A DNA stretch of 64,000 bases. It comes from Rhipicephalus microplus (Eukaryota; Arthropoda; Arachnida; Ixodida; Ixodidae). The stretch's first letter is position 1; every line of letters begins with the position of its first letter. Below the pieces are notes generated by a model. The model was given only the letters and a program-made list of their open reading frames with translations, was not told the origin of the DNA and searched no databases. The stretch is taken from NCBI RefSeq assembly GCF_043290135.1, contig NC_134710.1:284831276-284895275 (forward strand), written 5' to 3'. Of the stretch, positions 1 through 12,280 are shown one piece after another. The position numbers and the translations under genes are program-made.

Positions 1-1982
1 CTATGCTTCTTTTTTTTTTTCGGCACGAAGGATATGTAGCTACCTATATGAGAACCGTGCCGTTAACTTCTTGAGGTGGTCGGCTTACGAATAAGGTTAC
101 TAAATACTGTTGTAGTGCCGCGAGTAATACCTGACTTTTATTCCGGAGGGCCTATGCTGTAGTGAACATGTATTGTTAGAAAGATAGAAAACATTCTTGA
201 CAGTATGGTAATCTTTTTTACAAAGATACTCGCCTTTTATTTCTGTGCCGACCAGTTTTCGGCATGTATATTGGTACGTTAATTCGTGAAATTAATCTGG
301 AACGCTGTCATTCCGACAATGACAATGCGAGAACGTGAACGAAAGCCATCAACTTGCACAATAAGAGGATTATAAGAGTTTTGCTGATAAGATATATAAG
401 AGGGAAAACAAGCGTGTCCCATGGAGAGGTATTGGTCACCGGAACTTTTGACAAAATATGCAGGAGAAGTCCAGACAATTTAACAAAAAAGAGAGAAGAA
501 GGAATTATCCGCGATCCGTAAAGATATCAGGCAAGGGAGTAACAGAAGGAAGACGCCATGCACAACATCAGTGGGATGCCGAAGAAAAACAGCCCGAGAC
601 AAAGGATATAAGATGTGTGATATTGACAGTGAATGGCGCTCAGGAATCCACGAAAGTCTCAAGCCTGAATATCTCCGAAGAAGAACAAAAGTTGGTGAGA
701 AGCATTGATGTTAAGGAGACGTTAACCGGGCAGGCCATTCACGACGACCTACTTTCACGTCCCTCTAGCTTTCACTCTTATTGCGCTTATCTAAAAGACA
801 AGAAAGAATCAAGCAGCTTGCAAGGTTGTTTAGAAAGACGGCACTGCGAGGGAGGTCAATGCAAGCATTTGACAAGGCATTTCACGGCGATTCGATGCTG
901 CTGGGACACTTCGTTCGGCGATGCCCACGTCACTCAGTTGGCATTTGTTCCCCGTCTGTCTGAAAGGGGCCGCAAACAGCCGTGACGGCGTCTGCCGCGG
1001 TTAAGGAAGCGTTCTCCGGAGACTGCCGCAGCTTCGTCTCCATTCACGACGGGCAGTGAAAAAGAGAAAGAAGGTGAACGCCGGCTGTCGTGCGCAAACG
1101 CTATCTCGTGAGAACCTTCTGACGGCAGAGAAGCGAACGTCGCCATGCTAATTTGTTGGTTATACTTCCCCACTTCTAAAACAGTGACTCCGATTTTTCG
1201 ATCGAATGGAATCGTACCTTTGTAGTAGCAGTTGCTGCTAGCTGAGTTGCACCGCAACATATGTAACGGTATAATAACCTAGAGTACGCATGTCGCCACA
1301 ACGTTGTGTGAACCCACGCAGTGACCTACGTTTACCGCTTGTGTGCGTATTGCAGTCAAATTAGATGGTTTATCCTTTATTACGACATGATTATGCCAGA
1401 CACTGAGCGGTTTCCCGTCGTTTTTGCCGGCAATGTAAAGAGGTCGTTAGTGGAGGCACTGCGAATACATACGTGAGTTGGCAGGTCTCGCCACCAGAAG
1501 ATGCTATGAATTTGTAGTGTGAGCTAGTCGTAATAAAAGCACACAAATCTTAGGTGTGGGTTTCAATAGTTGATAACACGGGAATATTCCTAAAACATTG
1601 TAAGCAAAGCCTCGAATGAGGTCGACCTGGTAATTACATAACATTCCATTTCATCTTTGGTGGCATGGGGACAATGAACAGTGTCTCAACAGGCACTTCT
1701 TTGTTTAATAACGTCAATTGTGGGTTTGTTTTGAGCTTATATACATATTTTGTTTCCAGAAGTTTCTCATCCACGCAATGCTTTGTAACTCAAAACCCTC
1801 TTTACAATATGCTTCGGAACTGAGGTTATACGGCCTGTTTGTCTGCGAAATAGTGTAGATTGCGCCCAGCATGAAAAAAAAAAAAGAGCTGTAGAAATTA
1901 TATTGCAGTGATGCTTAGGTTATCTGACCATTTCAAGCACTATACGAATAACATGGCAATCAAAGCCCTTTGACAATCACAG
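1..1982. other. Unrecognised AT-rich sequence
   Basis: No family hallmark is seen here. The only notable item is a single long open frame at 458-985, listed separately. Otherwise it reads as ordinary tick intergenic or intronic DNA. Confidence 0.5.
458..985 (+). CDS. Unrecognised 175-codon open frame, possibly spurious
   Basis: This frame is open for 175 codons from ATG to TGA in roughly 45 percent GC sequence, which is longer than most neighbouring frames. The predicted product is hydrophilic, with a lysine- and arginine-rich start (QFNKKERRRN) and scattered cysteines in the last third. I see no signal peptide, membrane segment or known domain. The ATG context is weak, with T at -3. A second frame is open across its end on the minus strand (934-1260), which argues against selection on one frame. 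It could be an exon of a tick-specific gene, but chance is at least as likely. Confidence 0.15.
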   Translation: MQEKSRQFNKKERRRNYPRSVKISGKGVTEGRRHAQHQWDAEEKQPETKDIRCVILTVNGAQESTKVSSLNISEEEQKLVRSIDVKETLTGQAIHDDLLSRPSSFHSYCAYLKDKKESSSLQGCLERRHCEGGQCKHLTRHFTAIRCCWDTSFGDAHVTQLAFVPRLSERGRKQP

Positions 1983-2063
1983 GTATACCTCTGCGTTCTA
2001 TGGACACTCTTCAGAACGTTTGGTGCGACGAAGCTTCGGCCCTTCTGCTGTTGGTATTATCAG
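1983..2063 (+). CDS. Candidate internal exon A of a membrane protein
   Basis: The segment is bounded by an AG acceptor (CACAG at 1978-1982) and a strong donor, CAG followed by GTAAGC at 2061-2069. Read with one leading base it gives 26 codons, from YTSAFYGHSS through RSFGPSAVGII, plus two bases left over. Those two bases (AG) join the first base of the acceptor at 3755 to make a serine codon. This keeps the frame open into a hydrophobic stretch in exon B. The frame is also open upstream of the acceptor back to about 1912, so the 5' boundary is uncertain. I do not recognise the protein family. The phase match and donor quality are seen directly; that this is an expressed exon is inference. Confidence 0.33.
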
Positions 2064-2809
2064 GTAAGCACGTATTATGTGTACTCGGCGGCTTCATATC
2101 ATACGCGTGTTGTTAATCCTTTGCGTTCTGCATGGATATACGTGTGTGCGCCCTGTAACAAAACTCTGTAATATCAATTGGAACAAGAATACTGTTTATA
2201 ATCGTAATCCACAGTTCATAATAAAGGCTTTCGCAGTGGTCCCGCAGCAAGAACGCGGTATTTTACGATGACACGCGCGTCTGCCGTCCTAGGGCCAAAA
2301 TAAACTTCCTCACTCGCGCATCATAGTGTCCCTCTCAGATCTTAGTTGAGCGTGGAGTCGGATGAAATCAAGCTTTCTATTTGGGTACCCTATACAGACT
2401 CTTAATTGTCCCGGCTCTCTACATCTGTATGCAGAAGATTTCGGGGCAGGAAAATTCCTCTCTTAATTTGGCCATTCAATCGTGCATTTGGGTGATTTGC
2501 ATCGTAGAGGTAGGGGAACACATAGAGTGCGCGTTTTGGCGTAAGAAACTAAAAAAAAAAGTTACCGAAAGCTAATCGTCTTGTTTTTATTCGTGGCGCT
2601 TTTTAACTAGTTGGTAGAAAATACCTCCGTGAGGCCGGAAAACAGTAGCGCTGATTAATGCACTGTAGTGCTGCGTTATGTCGGGGCAGAAACGAATAAA
2701 TGGAATGACAGAACGAAAAAAACGAGAAAAACATAAAACCCATTTGAGCGAATAAAACTAGAGACAGCATTTCAAGAGCATAACTTAGTCATTTTTTGTG
2801 GAACCTGGT

Positions 2810-2935
<126 letters not shown>

Positions 2936-3248
2936 TTCCATCAGTGCAATTGAGCTTGATAAAAGGTGTGAGATTAAAAACAACGAATGCTTCATTAAGG
3001 TCTCGCCTTTTTTACAGTATATAGGCAGCAACAGTCCACTCATTTTTGTGAATCCCCATAATAAGGTTGACAGTGCGTTATTTCGCAACCACTTTTAAAC
3101 AAAATCGGTGCCTAGCGAACAAGCCTGTCTTTGCATGGCAGTCTACGTGTTGCTTGTCTGTCGTTCACGCACGAATGAACACCACATATGATGTGTTCGC
3201 TTCCATTACTAACATTCCATACAATAATCGCCTTCTATTTCATTTGAG

Positions 3249-3331
3249 TGGTGGATCATGGGAGAGGCCTTCACCCAGCAGTGGGTGTAGTCAGTCTGAT
3301 GATGATGATGATGATGATCATGATGACGATT
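3249..3331 (+). mobile_element. 3' end of an RTE-type LINE with a (GAT)n tail
   Basis: The stretch holds the phrase GGGAGAGGCCTTCACCCAGC followed by AGTGGG and then a (GAT)n run. This is the usual 3' terminus of RTE-clade retrotransposons in arthropods, which end in a short trinucleotide repeat rather than poly(A). Only the last ~80 bp is present, so it is a heavily 5'-truncated insertion. The open frame running through it, ending in an Asp-rich string, is the tail being translated and not a gene. Confidence 0.65.
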
Positions 3332-3754
3332 TTTTACTGATATGTACTATGCGTAACGCCTTCGTTGTGCTTCCCTTCCTGTTGTGGGTGCCTGGCTCAA
3401 GTCGGATCGAACTCTTTTTTCCGAATTCGTACGAAAGTTTTTAAGAGAATTGCTAAATAATGTTTCTCAAGAACAAAAAGTAATTAATCAACAAGCAATG
3501 CGACTGCTGCGAATTCCTACATAAACTGGGTGGTAGGAATCCTCGCTTGCTGAGTCACGTAAATATTGAAATTAGCCAGAAATTCCGGTAATGAGTTCTA
3601 TAGGCGCTACACCGACATTTACAAGTGCGAGCGTTTTTACTAGTGCATTTTATAAGTTCACATATTCACGCACGGAATGCGCGAGAGCAGCCTAAGTAGT
3701 TTGCGGTATTAGCAAGAATGCTTCCTTAACGTGAAACTATCGCTGTCATTTCAG

Positions 3755-4049
3755 TTTGCCGTTCCTGCTGGTGTGTTTAATTCGATATATCCGCTGGGGT
3801 AAGCGCAGACGCTTGAAGAAATTGAATATATCTGAAACATATGAAAGAGTTGTACCAGCGGTATATGAAACAGATATAAAAGGCGAACACTTTTCAATGA
3901 AGGCTTCGTTGAAACCCTTTGTGGTGCATGCTGGAATGCAAAGCCCTATCTTGGAGCAAATTTATAAGCCTTCATGGAGGACGGTGCAAATAATAAGTAT
4001 TTCAACGTTGCGAAATTCAGATATCAGACCCCCGTTTCGGGGGTCGTAG
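3755..4049 (+). CDS. Candidate terminal exon B: membrane segment plus basic C-terminal tail
   Basis: A good acceptor (CGCTGTCATTTCAG, ending at 3754) precedes 97 codons that run to TAG at 4047-4049. The first residues, LPFLLVCLIRYIRW, are hydrophobic and are followed at once by GKRRRLKK. That is the pattern of a membrane-spanning helix stopped by cytosolic positive charge. Joined to exon A, the hydrophobic stretch lengthens to about 20 residues (from SAVGII onward), a full helix length. The remaining ~75 residues are hydrophilic and end in RPPFRGS. I cannot name a family. No AATAAA was noticed close downstream; one occurs near 5210. Chance remains a serious alternative, because frames of this length are common here. 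Confidence 0.33.
4027..4045 (+). other. Perfect 8-bp hairpin at the stop codon of exon B
   Basis: GACCCCCG, a TTT loop and CGGGGGTC form a perfect GC-rich stem that ends two bases before the TAG. The last residues of the candidate exon are read from this stem. Confidence 0.6.
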
Positions 4050-7000
4050 TGTGTATGAGCCTACCGTGGATCGTTCCGGACGCGGAAGAACGCTGAAAAG
4101 GTGAGACGTCTTCGCGATATCACCAGACAATAAGTTTTCAGAGAAGGCCATGGAGTATACTTTAAAAGAACTGCATGCGCACGTGTGACAGGAACAATTT
4201 TCATCGGAGAATCCGTCTGAATTTTTTTAGTAGTCGTGACGACAGATGCAAAGATGATAACACACTGGTCATCGACAGTGCGGTTAATTGCATTCTGTGG
4301 TGCTGAATATTGCGAATACCTGTACAACCAGGTCATGCAAGGGATGAAACCTTGTTAAATAATTATTAGGCCCGAGAACGAACACTGACGTCGCTAGAGT
4401 CATGGCGAAGTGACATCACGGCACGGACCTGCTCCGCCACCGACGCATGCTGACGGTCGTTTCTTTCCGAGCATGCTGTGTATCCGGTCTTCAGCGTTAC
4501 GGTGGTGATTTATTCTCAATTTTGAGTAGTAGATTACTAAAGATGCAAAGTAAAGGTATTTATCGGTGTTAGAAGTTAACTAAGCTCCAGAAAGCATAGA
4601 TCCACTTTGAAAATCAAGGTGCAGGACAGTGAGACATTTCTTTTTTCACCATGGGCGTACTCGACGAAATCAACGCTAAGAAAATATTCGTGCTAAATGG
4701 GTCTCACTTAATGACAACTTGGCATAAATTACGCGATTAAACATACGTATCGAAGTATTACAAATGAAATTAGGACGCCACAGCATTGCGAGTCACCGTG
4801 CAAGTTATGTGTGCCTCTGCAAATAATGTAGCTCAGTAAACAGAATTCCTCATTGGGATGCAGGAGATTTTCAGTGGATCTGAATTTTATACACAATCAC
4901 TTGTAATGATGAGGAAAGAAGTAACACTGCAAACGACAAAATGGTTTCCGAAATTCCGAGACGTCGGATCTTATGTACACATTTCTTCTCAACAGTCGGC
5001 AGGATGAAATAGTCGCATAGCCTAATTTGCGTGAACAACTGACTCGATCTACCACTACGTCCTAAAGAGTAATGTTCAATTCACGTAGGAGCACTGCTGA
5101 TGGCAATCGTTTGCAAAGGAAAAGCCAGAAAGTCCAAATTAATTGTTTCAATGGCGCACTCCGCTTCGTGGTCCATGTGATAATAAAACGACCTTTGTCT
5201 CAATAAAGCAACGATTGGTCTCGCACGTCATGTTCATATACAGATTGCTGCTGTTCTGGGGTAATTAATCGTGGGAAAATTTATTCATCATGCGGCTATC
5301 TAAACTGGTACTTACAAGCGTGACCACACTGGATGTTGCACGTAGACACTATCTGAAATCAGTAGTAGTTTCTGCAACTAGTCTTAACTTGTTTTTCTAG
5401 TAAATTGAAGCACTGAAACTATTCTTAAAAGCATGAAGCCAAATAACGTGATGAAATTTGAGCAACTACACACAAAATTTAATGCAACAGCTGCGGCGGT
5501 ATTCTCGGGCGACCGCATTCGGAATCTTTTGTGACATTCGATACTATCTTAGGGCTGCGCCCACGGGAAGAAAAAAAAGCTGACAACAGTTATTCTGATG
5601 CGTCCGATACAGATACCCACTGTGGAAGCGAAAGAATTACATCTTTTCAAAGGAATCGCCCGTGAACAACACAACCCGATAAGAAAGTGCGTACGCTGTC
5701 GTATACCTTTCAGAAGCGCGACATGATTGCGAGGCATGCTGCAGAGTATTTGCGGTCACCTCGCATTTTTGAACCTGCGGAAATGTATTGTCTTGTTGTT
5801 CACCCCCATCGGAGTGCGGCTGCCGTTGCCGTGAATCGAACCAATCTTCAAGGTAAGCAGCGCGACACCATAGCAAACCTCATCAAAGCGTGTCCGCTGG
5901 AGCGCAGGCACCGTTGGCGATTATAATGAAAAAAATAAATTAGTTTTTCGCTGTTTTACAAGGAACACTAACGATGCTGCTTTAATCATTTATTTTAAGC
6001 GTGAGACAAGCAAAAAGTGAATGCCGAAAGCGCAACGGCGTTGGAAGCGAGCGCGTGTTATATGTATGCGCGCGCCAAAGCAAGATTCTAAGAGCCGTGA
6101 CGTCATGCAAGCCTCCCACCAGGCGGTGACACTCCAACTTCTCGGCGCTAATACAGGATGCTCGTCAAGTTCGACGGTATCGGAGCTTACTTGTGGGGCC
6201 TTGCTTAATGGCGTAATCCACACGGCAGTAGAGAAACGCCGTGGTGGCGCCCATTTCCGCACGATGTTCGCTGCTATAGTTCGGCTGCTTTCTGACCCGA
6301 TAAATGGGGGTGTTTTCTAGGAGCGTGAATCGAGTTCGCGGTCTTAAGTAACAATACATTCCTCATGAGAGACGTTGATGGGAGGATGGAGTTTTTAAAG
6401 CTTTCCTAGCCGGAATGCGGGGCTTTCTTGAGCGTGGTATTCCAATGGTGGGCAATCGCGGACGATGTTCTTCCCGACGGCGACTGTTTCAAGTTTCCGC
6501 GAAAACAAGGCACGTTGCGTTCTTTGTCTTTCCTGACGGAAGCTGTATTAGACATCTGATTGTGACCATTGTGTCGCGCGGCATGCTTGTCGTGACTCTT
6601 TGTGCGCGCGTTGGCACTTTTAAATCATTATTATTTTCCTCTGTAGTTAGACTCATCGCGGTTTTCTCGAGCCTTCTTTCCTGGTTGTTCCTGCAATTTT
6701 TAATTTTTATTTGTATGTTGAAACTTTCGTGTTGATGTAGTTTGGCGTCACGCAGAATTCTTGTCACGGCATCTTCGTCTCTTCTTTTATTCAAACATTC
6801 TTCGAGCCTTGCGCTCATCTTACACCCTCTCTCTCTCTCTTCAGCAAGTGAGCGAGATGGATTCAAAAAGATACACCGCTTCTGCTGAACGGCTTTCGAG
6901 AGTGTTTTCATTGATTTTTTATTTCGTTCTTCCACGACTGCGATACAACTCACAAGCACTATCCCGCATGTTTATTTGTTTTCTGTTTGCGATTTGTGTT

Positions 7001-8239
7001 ATTTCATCAGGTATAAGCTCCACTGCAGCGACAACGCTTTGTTGGACACCTTCTCAGTCGTAGCTGTCCATTCCCGTTCTGTAATGTCCCCTGAGTGTGG
7101 TGTCATTTTGGTTGCTCGGTACCTTTCCTTTTCTTTCTTTTCTCTTCTTCGCTTTCTTCCTTTAGCAAGTGAGCGTGGTTCCACTTTCAAGATATGAGTG
7201 CAAGCCCACTTCTATTTCTTCATTAGGTGGTGTCTGCTGTCTCGCAGAAGCAGTATGGTTGACACAAAGCAACAATAGTTGCTATATCGTATGAAAGGGT
7301 AAGATCTATCTGATCCTATAGTTGCCGCACAGATGACTGTGCGAGTACCGACGTCAATTACCTCGTACATCAGGCGTGGCGTTGCTCACTGCATGGCATG
7401 GAATCGCGCGTCACGTGTCTTAGTCTGTGTTACTTCTGTTCACCTCTTGATCAGCGCTATCGATGATTGATTTGAACACAAGTTTTAGTAAAAAAAACCA
7501 TAGAGTTTATTCGGAGACCCAAATTACGGCACTGTCTCATAGACAAAGCCTAAGGTACTACTTTAAAACGTATCATTAAAAAAATGTGTTACACATGTAG
7601 AGATAGGAAAGCTCTGCGATGAACATTTGACAGCACGAAAATTCAAACTGACTTATTGAATCAAAATTGAAGCTACCCAAAGTACACAATGTAGGCTCAG
7701 TAAATCACTGATTTGACAAGAGATTTTTTTGAGGCACGTGGAGATTGGCCCTGTTTGTTGCCTCTCAGCATCAGCGTGTTATTAAGCGTATAGTTGACCT
7801 TAAGCGGCACGCATATGCACTTCAGATATTGTTGGTCATATACTTCCCGTACTTAATAATCCGGACGCAGAACTTTAAATGACACCACAATAAGATTTAC
7901 ACTTACTAAATTTGTGCTTGGCAGAAGGAGGTTGTTACAAATAAGTGCAAACGAATAGTTAAGACACGCAACCACGTTGGATAGAAGTTCAGTGCTTAAA
8001 ACCTGAAATGTTTGCTAAGAAGAGACTATATATCAATCAGAGAAATTATTGGGGTATATCGTGATGCTTTAGAGCTGCCCACTGGTTGTGGAGGCGTAAT
8101 GGTTATGGTGTTCCACTGGTGACACGAAAGTCGCGGAATAGAATTACAGCCCCGCATTTAGATAGAGGCGAGGTGCTATCTAAGAGGGAGAAATGAAGAG
8201 GGAAGGCAGAGGGGTTTACTAAGCTTTGGCTCAGGTGGC
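4050..8239. other. Unrecognised sequence
   Basis: I see no known element in this 4.2 kb. Two pyrimidine tracts, at 6826-6844 and 7126-7165, each end in AG followed by CAAGTGAGCG. They look like splice acceptors, but no consistent exon follows. A 156-codon minus-strand frame (6489-6959) overlaps pyrimidine-rich DNA and has no recognisable domain. Confidence 0.45.
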
Positions 8240-8369
8240 CCTCCTACAAAATGCCATAGGACCTTGTGCTTAGATTTGCGATGACCTTAAAGAACACGGT
8301 CGAAATTTCCGGAGCCCTCCACATACGGCGTCTCTCATTATCATGTCGCTGTTGTGTGACGTGAAACAA

Positions 8370-8370
<1 letters not shown>
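8240..8370 (+). mobile_element. Ruka-type SINE, 3' part only, with an (ATT)n tail
   Basis: Matches to the SINE body are seen in order: the TGTGCTTAGATTTG block, CTTAAAGAAC, GGTCGAAATTTCCGGAGCCC and CGGCGTCTCTCAT. The tRNA-like head is missing. The body runs straight into the (ATT)n array at 8371, so the microsatellite is this SINE's expanded tail. Confidence 0.75.

Positions 8371-8442
<72 letters not shown>
8371..8442. repeat. (ATT)n microsatellite, 24 units
   Basis: A pure ATT trinucleotide run of 72 bp joined directly to the SINE end at 8370. Confidence 0.98.
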
Positions 8443-8443
<1 letters not shown>

Positions 8444-9271
8444 CACTAGGCCGTTTACAGTCCCCACAGAAAAAGAAGAAAAAAAAGGAACCCCCATTAA
8501 CGCATGCACTCCACGAAGAAGAAAAGAATGCAAAGGAAAACACGTCTCATGTAACATCGCAAGAAAAATAACAAGTACGTGCCACCATGCATCTCTCATT
8601 GTCTGAGCGTGCACGCGCGATGGTCGGGGATGTACTGACAACGCGTTTCGCTTGGGCGTTATTCGCTGGCTGGCTGTGTTCTCGGCGGGAAACCTTCACT
8701 GGATTCCCGCGCTGCGCGTGGTATTCGCAGGCCCGCCCGCGTCGCTTCCTGCGTGTAGCGCAGCGTGTCTCTTACACTCGCCGGGCAAACCGCGTTTTCG
8801 ACAAAGGCCGCTCTGAGTCGACGTTAAAATGAAATGTGTCCGTGGGAGGAGGTGTCTCCTACAAGCCCAAGTCAGTGGCTGTGACTGAAGGGCAACTCCA
8901 GCAATTTTTATGCAGGAGAGTTGGAGAACGGTTTTGTTGCGCGGCTGGGACGATGTTGTCGCTGTCGGTGAGTCACACAGGTGAGCCGTTCAGAACATGA
9001 ACGCTTCAGTAGAGTTAGGGAAGTATGCAGAAAAATATAACGCGTACAACAAGTATTGAAGAAGGGCTACTAAGAAGTTGGACTTTAGTTAAACGTGCAA
9101 AAACCCTCGAGTGCAACAACGGGTCAGCATCTTTTTTTGTGACGTATAACGACCTTGGTAATGGTCTGCCGAATTTAGCTTATTGAATCAGTGGCTATAT
9201 CCCCCCCCCCCCAGCCCCTACTACAGTTTGCCTCATATTCATATTGTGGGTTCAGCACGTAATACTCCAGT
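8443..9271. other. Unrecognised sequence, partly CpG-rich
   Basis: The stretch 8580-8830 is rich in CG dinucleotides and is open on both strands. A poly-C run lies near 9200. I recognise no gene or element. Confidence 0.4.
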
Positions 9272-9510
9272 AATTATTATGGTGGTGCGAAGTGTTGTAA
9301 ACAGACTGCTGACCTGATGGTCGTGGCTTCGATCCCTGCCATGGCGGTTGCATTTCGACGGAGGCGAAATGGTACAGGCCCGTGTACTGTGTGATGGCAG
9401 TGCACGTTAAAGAACTTCAGGTGGTTGTAATTATCGGAGTTCTCCACTACAGCATCTTTCATAATAATATCGTGGTTTTGGGACCTAAAGGCCCCAGATA
9501 TTATTAAGAT
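9272..9510 (+). mobile_element. Ruka-type SINE, near full length, diverged
   Basis: A tRNA-like head is readable (GACTGCTGACCTGATGGTCG, then a decayed B box CTTCGATCCC), followed by the body: GGAGGCGAAATG, GGCCCGTGTACTGTG, GTGCACGTTAAAGAAC and TCCACTACAGCATC. The 3' end is of the ATATTATTAAG type rather than the ATCAATCAAT type. Confidence 0.8.
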
Positions 9511-10439
9511 TACTATTGTCGTATAAATTTTACACATAATAGTCAAAGGAAAGCGTTCCATATAAGAACAAAAACAGCGCACTAAACAAAAAAAAAGAAT
9601 AGGACGTAAAACACTGAGTTAACAGCAGATGTAAGGAAACATTTCTCAACCTAAGCGTTCCGGGGCCGCCTTACACCGGACATAGTGAGACACGCAAGTA
9701 ACGGGAGGTTTTTCTCGAACTCTCGTAAAAATGTGCGCGATACAACAAGAACATTCAAGCCTAACTTCATATGAAGGCAGCGCATCCTGCTTTAGGGATA
9801 GTAATGTACCAAGAGTATAGGATGGAATAAAGCGTATGGAAGAATTTCAAACCCTCAGCTATAGCGAAGTGCTGGAAAGACTACAGTGTACATAATGTAT
9901 AGTTCCACAGAGTAACAGGGTGAAAACTCTATTACGCAAATTCTTCACTTTGCGAAATGGGCTAAAGGATGTCGACGCACGATTGCAACGCCTATACTCA
10001 TTGTATATTCTGAGCAATTTTCACTTACTAGAAACTTTGGTTTTATTGTGGCTGTAGTATAACTCTTTTTACTTGGAACAGTGGTTTAAAAACCCACACA
10101 AAAATAGCATATGCAAATCACGCCGCTAAACTGTCCGCAAAGACAGGCTCTCGTTTGATCTTCCTGCCCAAACTTTTTGCCATCTTTTTTATGTTTGTGT
10201 TTCTTCGAGAACTCAAACTTCAGCTACACTTGTCTACGAACCATCTTATTATCCTTCTTCTTTCACACTGAGATGAAGAGGAGTCATTTAGGTATATAAA
10301 AACTCTCCATGTGGACACGTTGATTCCATCGGCGTTCCTCCTTGATGTTTCATAACTTTGGTGCTCCATCTTCTCTTGCCTTTTTCTTTTTTAGAGTGGT
10401 GCTTACGAACGCCGAGAATTTTTTAGTAGGGATCGCGAA
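9511..10439. other. Unrecognised sequence
   Basis: Nothing beyond ordinary AT-rich sequence is seen. Confidence 0.4.
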
Positions 10440-10880
10440 CAGTGTGGCAGACAACTTTTGCGGCTGTAACAAGACGGTAATTTAGAACACTAGTGCACCG
10501 TATGCGGCCCATTCTTCGAAACTCAGCGATGTGCCTTAGAAGGTAAACTTCGCCTCCTTGACGGACGACCGTTTTCAGAGGAAGTCATCCGGGTACTTTC
10601 CACTACGCATTCTTATGCACAACGTACTAAAGTTTTCTACTTTGCTTCCTAAAGTCGACTGCACTTTAGGAACGCTTGCGAACTGTTAGCGCGTGATCGT
10701 CACCTGTATGTTCAAATTAACTGCCCCTTTGTTACTTTGCCGACTCTTGGTTTTTTTTTCTGCCTCTCTCTGTTATGCCTAATATTCTCCCGTTCCTCTG
10801 CCTCAACGTTGGTGTAACCAACCGAGTACGTGTTTGGTTGAACCTCCCTGTACCTATCCTCTTCGTTTCTTCATGACTTG
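10440..10880 (+). pseudogene. Decayed 3' end of an I/Jockey-like LINE (reverse transcriptase tail and 3' UTR)
   Basis: One frame near 10,470-10,660 reads, with stops, LEH then C.VCGPFFETQRCALEG then KLRLLDGRPFSEEVIR. This matches the Cys-His zinc-knuckle region (a C..C...ETLEH...C.CP motif) and the following helix at the C-terminus of LINE ORF2 proteins. At least three in-frame stops mark it as dead. The 3' UTR ends near 10,880 with the GTAACCAACC...TTGGTTGAACCTCCCTG motif shared by the other LINE tails in this window. It is a 5'-truncated insertion with no catalytic domain. Confidence 0.6.
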
Positions 10881-11027
10881 GTGCGGTGTTCAGCAGTTTG
10901 ACACATTGATCATTTAGCCAAATAGCGGCACTGGGAGTTATTTACGTTCAGTGTGCGCTTTAGTATTAAGATTTGTCATGACTCATAAGTGACAGTGAAA
11001 TGTGCCCGCAGTGGTAACGAGGAGGCG

Positions 11028-11215
11028 TTAAAGAGCTTGTTGCACAGAAACTCTGGTGTCGGTGTCGTTGGTTGTGAGCGAAAAGTCAGCATCGTAAAAC
11101 TTGAGATGCATGCAAATAAATGATCAATAAAAATCTTTGGGTCTGTGGGAATCGAGCCCAATAATCCCTGCGTGGCGAACAGATATTCGGCCACAGAGCC
11201 ACGCCAGTGCTTGAA
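11028..11215 (-). mobile_element. SINE-C: tRNA-derived SINE
   Basis: Read on the minus strand it starts with a tRNA-like head (CGTGGCTCTGTGG as A box, GGGCTCGATTCCC as B box). It continues through GACCC and an AT-rich spacer and ends in a block of CGGTGTCGG type followed by GCTCTTTAACGCC. Two more copies lie at 48543-48780 and 61143-61360. Confidence 0.75.
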
Positions 11216-11771
11216 ACTGTTTAAAAAAATCGACAAGATTGTGATTTAAGGCAAGGAGTAACATAATATTGCGTGACAAAACCACCAAATGTTCCAGTTG
11301 TCGAAGCACTGGATTAGCATAAAAGAGGTTGGTTTAAAAGCCCACCAAAGCGCAATGGCGCAATCAATCATTAGTTGTGACAGCATCAACAAAAAGTGCT
11401 GCTGCGCAGGTTCACGTGTTGTCTTACGGACTCGTTGTGGTTATTTCGCTAATTCACAAAATCATGAATTATTGAATAGGGAGTATTTCGCAACTGTACT
11501 TGAACTAGGCATTCCAGCATCGATTAAACAGCCACTGTTACGCGTACAGTAATTCTTTTTCGTGCAGCTCGGTTGAGGGAAGCGAAGTAGGGTTAGTGAT
11601 TGAGAACGTAATACAAACGGGGCCCGATTACGCTATTCTGTTATACCTTTGAAAGTGCAGCTCAAGCGTACTTCAAGTTTTGTTTTGCACATGGCTAGGA
11701 GAAAGCAGAAACTGTTGAGCGTCGGTGTCACGAGCCGTCTGCATTGACTGTGCTATCAGTTACGTCGCTCT
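11216..11771. other. Unrecognised sequence
   Basis: No family hallmark is seen. A minor 87-codon frame at 11289-11552 has no recognisable content. Confidence 0.4.
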
Positions 11772-11778
11772 TATAAAG
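11772..11778 (+). promoter_or_regulatory. Possible TATA box for the Helitron-associated ORF
   Basis: TATAAAG lies 110 bp upstream of the ATG at 11889, in a CpG-rich leader with repeated GCACGCGCGC motifs (about 11,790 and 11,855). The placement suits a promoter of the mobile element, but this is inference. Confidence 0.3.
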
Positions 11779-11888
11779 CGTCGTACCCAAGCACGCGCGC
11801 CATTGGCTGCGTTGTGAGTGACGTAGCCCATGCCGTCGCAGCCGTGGCGCCGAGCACGCGCGCATCAGTGTCTACTGAATCCTTTCAC

Positions 11889-12280
11889 ATGGGTAAGCCG
11901 CGGGCAACTCTAGAACTAGAGTGCCTACACTAGAAACATGAGAGAGCTTGCATCCTTGGGGCCGATGGTGCAGTCCAGGCACAAAAACAGGTCCTGGAGG
12001 CTGAGTGCCGGCAGCAACTGCGAAACGATGATCCTGCAGCCTTCCAAGCCGCGATGAATCGCGAACGGGAAAGTAAGCGCGGCTGGTGGGCGGATCCTGC
12101 AAACCACGCCGCCGAGTTAGCTCGCGATGTCAAACGCTTGCAACAACGCCACACCAAAGAATCGGCGTTGCGGCGTCAATTACGGGAGCGCGCTGCGAGG
12201 TGAACGCCCGCTTACAGCGGGATTTTCTCCAGCGGCACTTTGGATTCGGCTGCGACGTCCATGACCAACGGGGGCTCTAG
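11889..12280 (+). pseudogene. Broken N-terminal region of a Helitron-associated protein
   Basis: From ATG at 11889 one frame reads MGKPRATLELECLH, a TAG stop (11931-11933), then KHERACILGADGAVQAQ and an Arg/Gln/Glu-rich stretch (ECRQQLRNDDPAAFQAAMNR, RGWWADPANHAAELARDVKR) to a TGA at 12201. Shifting frame at about 12,200 continues as VNARLQRDFLQRHFGFGCDV and ends HDQRGL. Basic residue-rich repeats of the DPA..RA type, followed by an F...FG..C.VCDRLW motif, are what I recall at the N-terminus of Helitron-like helicase proteins in ticks. Here the second cysteine and the RLW are lost. The expected Rep and helicase domains do not follow. It is therefore a truncated, frameshifted copy. The family assignment is from memory. 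Confidence 0.5.

Noticed and set aside
6489..6959. A 156-codon minus-strand frame
   Set aside because: It overlaps pyrimidine-rich DNA whose complement yields Lys/Arg/Glu-rich chance frames; no domain or splice support is seen.
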